From Bimastos eiseni (Eukaryota; Annelida; Clitellata; Crassiclitellata; Lumbricidae), in NCBI GenBank assembly GCA_959347315.1, contig OY365811.1:29815729-29879728 (forward strand): a stretch of 64,000 nucleotides of DNA, written 5' to 3'. The position numbers and the translations under genes were made by a program. Of this stretch, positions 58,301 to 64,000 are shown one piece after another (position 1 is the stretch's first letter; each line of letters opens with the position of its first letter). Below the pieces are notes generated by a model. The model searched no databases. It saw only the letters and a list, made by a program, of their open reading frames with translations, and was not told the DNA's origin.

Positions 58301-61300
58301 CCATAAACCCAGACAAGTCTGAAGCAATTGTATTTGGCTCATGTCAACGCCTGCGTTCTTTTCCTATGCTCTTTAGCATTGAACTGGCGGGCACTGCTGT
58401 ACCGCTTTCAGACTCTGTCAAAACACTTGGGGTTACCCTCGACAGCAAGCTCACATTTCGACCTCACATAACAAGCCTTTGTAAATCTTGTTTCTACTAC
58501 ATCAGGGCAATACGTCACATAAGGTCGGCTCTAACCCAAAATACGTCTGAGACTGGAGTCTGCTCACTTGTCTCCTCTCGCCTCGATTATGCTAATTCAC
58601 TTTTTGTTGGTCTCTCAGACCTTGAACTGAAAAGGCTTCAACGTATCCAAAATACGTTAGCTGGAGTAGTGCTACGTGTTCCACTAGGAACATGCTCCTC
58701 TGCCCTACTCCACCAGCTGCATTGGCTCCCTGTTGAATTCAGAATCACATTTAAGTTAGCTTGTTTGACCTACAAAGCCATCATCACCAGTACACCTACC
58801 TATATTCATGCTTTACTAACTTCTTACATTCCTCCTCGTTGCTTACGATCATCAAGTACAGGTGTGTTAGTTGAACCACGATGCAGAACAGTTATGGGCT
58901 CTCGTGCATTTCATGTCTCTGCTCCTAGGGAATGGAATCGACTGCCACTCTCTCTTCGTAGCTCAAATTCACTTCCTTCCTTTAAAAAGTAACTCAAAAC
59001 TCACTATTTCTCTTTGGCTTTCAAGGATTTGGAAATCTGATTGCATCTTCTCCTGGCGACAGACTATCCACGCCTCAGATTCACATTTAGGTGTGACCTT
59101 GTGGGCGTTACAAATTTATTAATAATAATAATAATAATAAACCAAAACTCAGCCTGGCCAAGTTTTATAGTACTCTGCATAATGCGGACTTAAACAATCG
59201 TAATTACAATTTTCTGTTTAAAAAACAAAACGCAATTTCTAATTTACAAAACAACAATCGACCAAACTAAAACACAAATACTGCTACAACTAGTACTTAC
59301 TAGTAACTAAGTCCTAGTGTAAACTGAAGCAAGACCAAAAAACCATAAAAATCGTGCATACTGCCAAACTAAAAATCAAGAGAATGAGACTTTTAAAAAT
59401 ATTCAACACTCAGACTCGGTACAACTCAACTGGTAAAACTTGGTAGTTGGGCGGAAAATGACACTCGGTTCATCCCCATCATAAAGGCGCTAATCCTGAC
59501 TCACAGATGACCACTTTGCTCAAATGATTTGTTCTGAAAGGTAGACTGACCTAATTACCTTTAAATCACCATACCTGTTGGAACAAAGGATTTACACCTG
59601 GGTCCAAAAGGAATTAACTTTACAGTGTTACAGAAGATTACCGCTTGTTCTGTCTGACATCACTTTGTCAGCTTCTGTTGCGATAGCCCTGACCCACATG
59701 TCTCTCTCATCGGTTGTATTTGCTTTGAGGTGAAAGGTCTCTTGTCCACTCGATACAATAAAGCTTTTTGAGTCATTAGCATAAGCAATGGCTGCTGAAA
59801 GACACATTGATCCTCGACAAACTCCGTCGACCACGTCTCCCGAACTCCTATAAGCAATTTGCAACTATAATTTTAGATATAGTTCTACCTGACTATAACA
59901 ACCAGGTTTAGTAATTTTGTGACTGAAATTATAGTTTTATCGCATATTTTAAAATAAATAAAGTATCACAATCAGAATCCTCAGATTTTAACTGTGAAAA
60001 AATGTGGAATCATTGCAGGTAAGGTAAAAATAGGTTCAAGGTGACGATACAAGGTTCAGGTAGGCAGATGGTGCTTCAGTTTTGTGTGAAAATTTTTAGC
60101 AAAGATAGTAGTATATATGTTGCCTCTTTCCCAAAAATTTCTTGCTTAATTATAACAGCCGGGACCGCAACTTACGCATAATATTGTGGGCGTAGCTTGT
60201 GTGCAGTATGTCTTACGAATGGTCAACGAATATAGACACGGATTATGTATATAATATGAACACACGAAGCAACATTGATAATTTAATGATAAATTTAATG
60301 TCAGATGCAATAATAGCTAACTATAAGATTTTTTTCATCAATCCCGCTTCCACTTATATAGGTATGAAATTTTTCATCATATCCAGCTCCTACTTAGGTC
60401 AATTACCATTATTTCCATCAATCCAGCTGACATTTAAACATAATTCTTTTCATCACATCCACCTTGTACTTAGGTATGATTCTTTTCATCATATCAAACT
60501 TCTACTCAAGCATGATCCTTTTCATCAATCCAGCTTCCATTTAAACAGAATTATTTTCATCACATCCACCTGCTACTTAGGTATGATTTTCTTCATCACA
60601 TCCAGCTTCCATTTAAATAGAAATCTCTTATAATTTGTTATAATTATGTGTTGTAATGGTCGGCTAGGGTCAGGTTAAGCATTGTGAGGGTCGTTTTTGG
60701 TCAGGTTTAGGGTAAGTGTAGTTTTTAGACATATACAAAAATTCATCTTACTTACTCCTTTGTGTCAATCATGTGCCCGAAGTATTTTGTTCTTACCAAT
60801 GGCAACAGGCAAAAAGATCAAAATTTCATGTGTAGGCTGCAGTCCCGCTGTCATAAGTAAGCCAAATTTCTTATTAGATGGTTCTGCCACTCCTGGAAAA
60901 AAAATTTTTGGGCTCCATGGGGTCAGATCAGGCACAGTGAGGATCGTTTCAGGTCAGGGTCATCATTAGGAAAACCTTCTGCCACATTAGTAATTTCTGC
61001 ATGCATAATGTGACCAGTGCTTGAAATGTCAAATTTGAACAGGTGGGGGGTTGAAAATTATCCACATGTCAAGTTGTCTAAACCATAATTTGTAGGGGCC
61101 TTAAACCAGTATACAGAGGTTAAATTGTTAAGGGTGAGAGTGGGTGGGTGTGGGGACACGAATTTGATCTTATAGCTGTGTTTTGTTCAATCATCAGTTT
61201 AATGACATTTATCAGAGTAACATTGGCTGCTGACACTGGTAATTTTACAAACACCATGCATATCAGGGTAACATTGGCTGCTGACGTCATATATAAACAC

Positions 61301-63138
61301 CATAGGGGCTTGCATTGGTAAATTTACAAACAACATGCACATTTAAGCTGTTCAGGTAGTTATCATATTTGAGTCCCAGTTAAATTTACTACCAAAGTAT
61401 ACAAGAATCAGTAGTGCTGGTGATTTTAACCTTGACTGATCTACAGTAGGTATACTATACTAATATACAGCAAACATTATTATGACTTTACCAATAATGA
61501 AGTGATATTAATGAAAACAGGGCATCGTAATAGTTTTCGTTAATTTAGAACTCTAGCAATTTCAACTATAGTTTTGTCCAGGGCTTCAGGTTTGCTTGGC
61601 TTCAACCAACTTATAACACACATTCCAACGCGTGAGAGGGAGGGCCATTAATACAAACCATAAAGAAGTCATCAACAGAATGTTAATCAGCTGTTTCTTT
61701 CCCTGGTATGATAGATATTCATTTGACAAAATCATCTCTCACAATCACCTCAAGATACAGGCAGCACTATCAAAGTCATTAACTTAACTTGTTAGGCCTA
61801 CCTAACATTGCACTATCACTGTTGTTGAACATGCCATACTCTTATAATACAATATACTATGCTACTTGTATTTCATTAACAGGACATTCTTTGCTTATTT
61901 TTGCAACCTGTTTTTGCCAAAATTGCTTAATTGAGAGAATTTTGGGGCCATGATGATTGAAGAGTGAAAAGCTGGACATTTCAAAGAAGTGAAAATTGAG
62001 AAAAGTGGAGATACTCAAACTGCAAATGGGTAGAGACAAGTTTTGCAGTCCTTTGGCCATTGTAATTTCTGTCAGAACGAGATTTCTCATACACACTTAC
62101 CAGCTTTTGATTTATCAGCCTTCTCAGCTACGCTGCCGCATCATCTTAATTTAGTTATCGCTGGTTCAGTTTCTCCATCAGGACCATCACATTCTTCAGT
62201 ATCTGGAAATTGCTTGGGCCAGGAAATCCAAACTTCTGTAAGCTCAGTGCTGAAAGGGGTTTGATGGTAAATACCAACTACATATTTAGGTCAGTGGCAG
62301 ATTCCATATCACTGCTGTATGGGCTTCATCTCAATATCAACCCAGGACGTGCACGCAGCTGCTGCGCCCTGTAGGCACACAGCGTATAAAGTGGTCAGAG
62401 GTCATTCCCTCTCTCTGACACTGCCCGAGACTCGACCCCCTCAACGTGCTGACTGATGAGGCTTCAAGAAATACTTTATTATTACAGGCAACTCTGTATA
62501 TTCAGAATAGTGCAGGCACATGCAGTTGCCTACTAGACATTGTCATGTTACTGAAAATGTAACATGACGATTTTTTAAGTAAAAAATATCATAATCAAAG
62601 GCTTGAGCGCTATGGACCCGGTAAAGATACACTAAGCCACTGAAAGTTTATCTGTGGGAGGGGGTTTGCCCTGACCCCAATGTAATTTTTGAGAATTAAC
62701 TAGGGGGGGTTGAAAAACGAACTGGGGGGTGAACCCACCCAACCCCATCCCCCCCGACAATTCAATCACTGAGTGTGGCGGAATCCTTTGCCACTGGGCA
62801 CCGCGGATTCATTAATTAGTCTCCAGAGGCGTCGTCCAGCGGCTGATAAAATATATACGACGAAACCCCATAAGTTCTCACGATCATTATGTGATTATAA
62901 TGATGCGTGTTACACATTGCTAATAGCACTAGAAACTTTGTTTATTAAACGTAAAGTGTAACTATTGTGCTATGGTCGTGGTATGAATAACAGTACTAGG
63001 ATGAACTAACCTATAGTAGGACAGGTAACCGTTGGATATTATGAACCATCGTGTTTGATAGCCGTGTATATAGTTCGTCCATTTGTACAACCATCCACAT
63101 ATTCTCTTTTCTTCCGCATCTTGTTTCTGGTCAGCCAT
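40397..63138 (-). CDS. OSBP: Oxysterol-binding protein (OSBP/OSBP2 type), complete
   Basis: Lipid-transfer protein at ER-Golgi contacts that exchanges sterol for PI4P. Exons, 5' to 3': 63138-63011, 59847-59642, 56025-55811, 55124-54950, 54422-54314, 53907-53781, 51826-51608, 50794-50549, 49339-49222, 46487-46288, 45669-45500, 41446-41226, 40542-40397. Total 2280 nt, about 759 aa (human OSBP 807). PH domain residues about 12-105 ([33 protein letters not shown]). Coiled coil about 115-240. FFAT motif EFFDAQT at 257-263 after an acidic run, for VAP binding. Sterol-binding ORD about 365-735: [27 protein letters not shown], the fingerprint EQVSHHPP (474-481), [19 protein letters not shown]-terminus WSRCPNIF. 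Exon 5 has two usable donors (54313 or 54304), a 9-nt difference in the same phase. Exon 6 was found by phase (2 to 0), is not conserved, and is the least certain. Confidence 0.95.
41039..41082. repeat. (CA)n microsatellite
   Basis: Dinucleotide tract in the last intron of OSBP. Confidence 0.9.
41085..41190 (+). mobile_element. Degenerate tRNA-headed SINE fragment
   Basis: A tRNA-like head (TAGCTGCATTGGTTAGAGCA) and a weak B box (GTCAGTTCGGTTACC), directly after a CA microsatellite. Confidence 0.45.
41905..42060 (-). mobile_element. LINE 3' end with hairpin
   Basis: The hairpin at 41997-42013 pairs GGGGCC with GGCCCC around five bases. AGCGGG- and GGTGTCCCT-type flanks are shared with four other copies in the window. 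Coding part not recognised. Confidence 0.6.
43125..43175 (-). mobile_element. CR1/L2-type LINE 3' tail relic
   Basis: Minus strand reads GAGAGGCGCTTTATAGATCC, the 3' tail form seen in other CR1/L2 relics here. Confidence 0.4.
43345..45450 (-). mobile_element. 5'-truncated LINE, RT nearly complete but disrupted
   Basis: The minus strand carries RT motifs in order: [67 protein letters not shown], then FVDDTNVF where the usual catalytic FADD is changed to FVDD. Thumb and C-terminus follow ([30 protein letters not shown]). Frame breaks occur near 45250, 44560 and 44130. The 3' hairpin is at 43460-43473 and the tail is (TTGA)n. No endonuclease. Dead copy in an OSBP intron, same family as 13925-15590. 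Confidence 0.88.
45740..46105. repeat. 34-bp minisatellite, about 11 degenerate copies
   Basis: The unit has the form ATCTGAATGGATTGTAATTC followed by TGTTTTGGAATGCT. Copies are 34-35 bp and diverged. It lies between two ORD exons of OSBP. Confidence 0.88.
46627..47065 (-). mobile_element. RTE-type LINE RT fragment
   Basis: The minus strand encodes [20 protein letters not shown] and [14 protein letters not shown], with the catalytic YADD box changed to YAHD, then [14 protein letters not shown]. The residue pattern is that of RTE/BovB-like elements. Both ends are truncated; inactive. Confidence 0.8.
48125..48899. mobile_element. MITE B: GGGT...ACCC ends, 9-bp target duplication
   Basis: 775 bp. 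Perfect 9-bp direct repeats GTCCGCGTG flank it (48116-48124, 48900-48908). Ends are GGGTCTAGGGCATTTCTCCC and, inverted, GGGTTCCGGACATCTCCCCC. The right end has a 14-bp tandem array (CCGGGGGGAGATGT) and both ends carry CCCCTCTGTGA-type motifs facing inward. The interior is AT-rich and non-coding. Structurally related to 12893-13609. Confidence 0.78.
49555..49965 (+). mobile_element. LINE C-terminal fragment, same family as 56880-59140
   Basis: Encodes [20 protein letters not shown], matching [20 protein letters not shown] of the longer copy. It is preceded by a GGCGCTTTATAAATC tail of another relic at 49569-49583. Confidence 0.8.
50085..50310 (+). mobile_element. tRNA-headed SINE
   Basis: B box GGGTTCGATTCCC (near 50143). 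The 3' portion (ACAGTTAAATTTGACTC, ACTTGTAAT) matches the SINE at 34985-35258, followed by an A/T-rich tail. Confidence 0.6.
51236..51302 (-). pseudogene. Decayed copy of an OSBP exon (ORD entry)
   Basis: The minus strand reads [20 protein letters not shown], against [20 protein letters not shown] from the real exon (51608-51826). It is followed by a GTAGTA donor-like site. It lies in the intron downstream of the real exon. Confidence 0.55.
51388..51480 (-). pseudogene. Second decayed copy of the OSBP ORD-entry exon
   Basis: The minus strand reads [20 protein letters not shown], aligned to the same part of the real exon, with homology running further upstream (GCTAAGCTCCAG against ACCAAGCTCTGG). 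A TAA interrupts the frame, so it is not a working exon. Confidence 0.6.
56264..56665. mobile_element. Palindromic MITE with TA duplication (Tc1/mariner-like)
   Basis: Ends TGCCGCATACACTCGAGT and, inverted, TACCGTATTTACTCGACT. TA dinucleotides flank it (56262-56263, 56666-56667). Internal GAATATAAGTCGCACC and CGAGTATAAGTCGA-type motifs are repeated in opposite directions. No coding capacity. It lies in OSBP intron 2, upstream of a LINE. Confidence 0.55.
56880..59140 (+). mobile_element. CR1/L2-group LINE, 5'-truncated, antisense in OSBP intron 2
   Basis: Encodes the pre-RT linker ([20 protein letters not shown]), then [60 protein letters not shown], the catalytic [10 protein letters not shown], and the C-terminal region to SNSLPSFKK with a stop at 58990. 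Frame breaks near 57200, 57450 and 58245 show it is dead. The 3' tail is (TAA)n at 59120-59140. The endonuclease is missing. Confidence 0.88.
60327..60630. repeat. Degenerate minisatellite, about 36-bp unit
   Basis: About eight diverged copies of a unit containing TTTTCATCA-ATCCAGCTTCC, ATTTAGGTATGAT. OSBP intron 1. Confidence 0.75.
61205..61340. repeat. Local direct duplication
   Basis: GTAACATTGGCTGCTGAC and TTTACAAACA-CATGCA each occur twice, about 55 and 85 bp apart, in OSBP intron 1. The second copy contains an insertion. Confidence 0.7.
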
Positions 63139-63300
63139 AATTTCTAGCGAGATCACAAATAATTTGATTCGACTTATATTTTACTTTATTAGTTTATCAA
63201 ACACTGAAACTTTTAGATGGCGCCTACATTGACGTCATCTTGTTATTTTGACGACGCTTCGTTTCCGCTATGTTGGCAGGCAAGGGATTTGGATAACTAT
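63139..63300 (-). promoter_or_regulatory. Presumed OSBP promoter with CRE-like palindrome
   Basis: Immediately upstream of the OSBP start codon. Contains TGACGTCA (63230-63237), a full CRE/ATF palindrome, and AGATGGCGCC (63216-63225), close to a YY1-type core. Position relative to the gene is the main support. Confidence 0.35.
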
Positions 63301-63534
63301 TCTTAGCTGGATGGCAGGTTAATCCTCTTCAGTTAAAATAATAGGAATCATACATAATAGGGCCTACATTGATCTTTCAGCTGATAAAATTATAGCGGCC
63401 ATAATAAATATCTTTGAACCGTATGGCTTCGACTCTGCAGGAACTTGTCTGGTTTAAAACGCATTTTGAGATTTTCAGCACGCTAGAGGCATCGCTTAAT
63501 TAAGCACATCTCCAGCCTCTCTCGCTCCCGCTTT

Positions 63535-63690
63535 ATGCGCACTCGTCATGATTATGACCTCCGCCACATCAAGCCGTGCTCGACTTTAAAATTGCTACCT
63601 CCATTGTCCACTCAAGGCTCGATTACAACAATTCCCTACATCTCAACCTCCAATCCATCCAACCAAAGCGTGTGCGTGCAATTTATCCGC
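63535..63690 (+). mobile_element. LINE RT fragment
   Basis: Encodes ATSIVHSRLDYNNSLHLNL and PKRVRAI, the part of CR1/L2-group LINE proteins just after the thumb domain (usual form S.LDYCNSL...RLQ.IQN). Confidence 0.65.
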
Positions 63691-63860
63691 GGTCTTGGTC
63701 TCGAGACCGGAAAACTGCGGTCTTCGTCTTGGTTTCAAATGCATCGGTCTTATTGGTATTGGTCTCGAATGCATCGGTCTTGGTCTTGGTCTCGAATGCA
63801 TCGGTCTTGGTCGTAATTTCGTAAAGGAACGGTCTTGCGATTGGTCTCCGTCGTAAATTA
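63690..63860. repeat. GGTCTTGGTCTCGAATGCATC-type array
   Basis: Three to four imperfect copies of a roughly 20-25 bp unit built on GGTCTCGA and TCGGTCTTGG. A single related GGTCTCGAGACCGCGG lies at about 9499. Confidence 0.75.
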
Positions 63861-64000
63861 GAGGTCTTGGTTAAATGCCGTATCAAAGCAATTTTGTCGA
63901 TATTTTGTCGGCTATTTTCGATTATTGCAGACACCGGGGGTGTACGTGTAGGCCCTAGGCCTCGTTAGGCTTATCGATTTATGGCGTGCTGAACAAACTT

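Noticed and set aside
1..64000. CRISPR arrays, phage or bacterial defence systems, retroviral (LTR) elements
   Set aside because: Tandem repeats here have no spacer pattern of the right kind, no cas-like, gag or integrase frames were seen, and the DNA is clearly eukaryotic.

Overview
This is nuclear DNA of an animal, most likely a marine invertebrate deuterostome such as an echinoderm, hemichordate or amphioxus; that placement is an inference. The coding sequence is split into short exons by GT-AG introns. The encoded proteins are animal families (ADAMTS-like, PEX12, EVI5-like, OSBP). The introns and intergenic DNA are full of LINEs, tRNA-headed SINEs, non-autonomous DNA transposons and simple repeats. 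Nothing prokaryotic or viral was seen.

Layout. (1) 403-7600, plus: 3' part of an ADAMTS-like extracellular matrix gene (TSP1 repeats, an Ig domain, a C-terminal PLAC domain); it begins outside the window. (2) 7.6-18.6 kb: intergenic. It holds a U2-snRNA-like structured locus at 10076-10310, a 41-bp G-rich minisatellite, and a pile of transposons at 11944-17543 whose ends and target-site duplications can be read. (3) 18663-24468, minus: a complete eight-exon PEX12 gene (359 aa, the human length). (4) 29099-37875, plus: a ten-exon gene for the coiled-coil half of an EVI5/EVI5L-type protein, starting at its own ATG with no TBC (Rab-GAP) domain. (5) 40397-63138, minus: a complete thirteen-exon oxysterol-binding protein gene (PH, coiled coil, FFAT, ORD; about 760 aa), with LINE copies, a minisatellite and MITEs in its introns.

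The genes have unrelated jobs: matrix, peroxisome import, a Rab/coiled-coil scaffold, and ER-Golgi sterol/PI4P exchange. No operon-like organisation is implied. Exon models were built by hand from splice signals, reading phase and remembered family consensus. The phases close exactly in all four genes.

Most notable observations: the U2-like RNA locus; a covarying hairpin in the 3' region of five LINE copies; two MITEs with GGGT...ACCC ends and perfect 9-bp target-site duplications; the TBC-less EVI5-like gene; and duplicated or decayed exon copies in the EVI5-like and OSBP genes.
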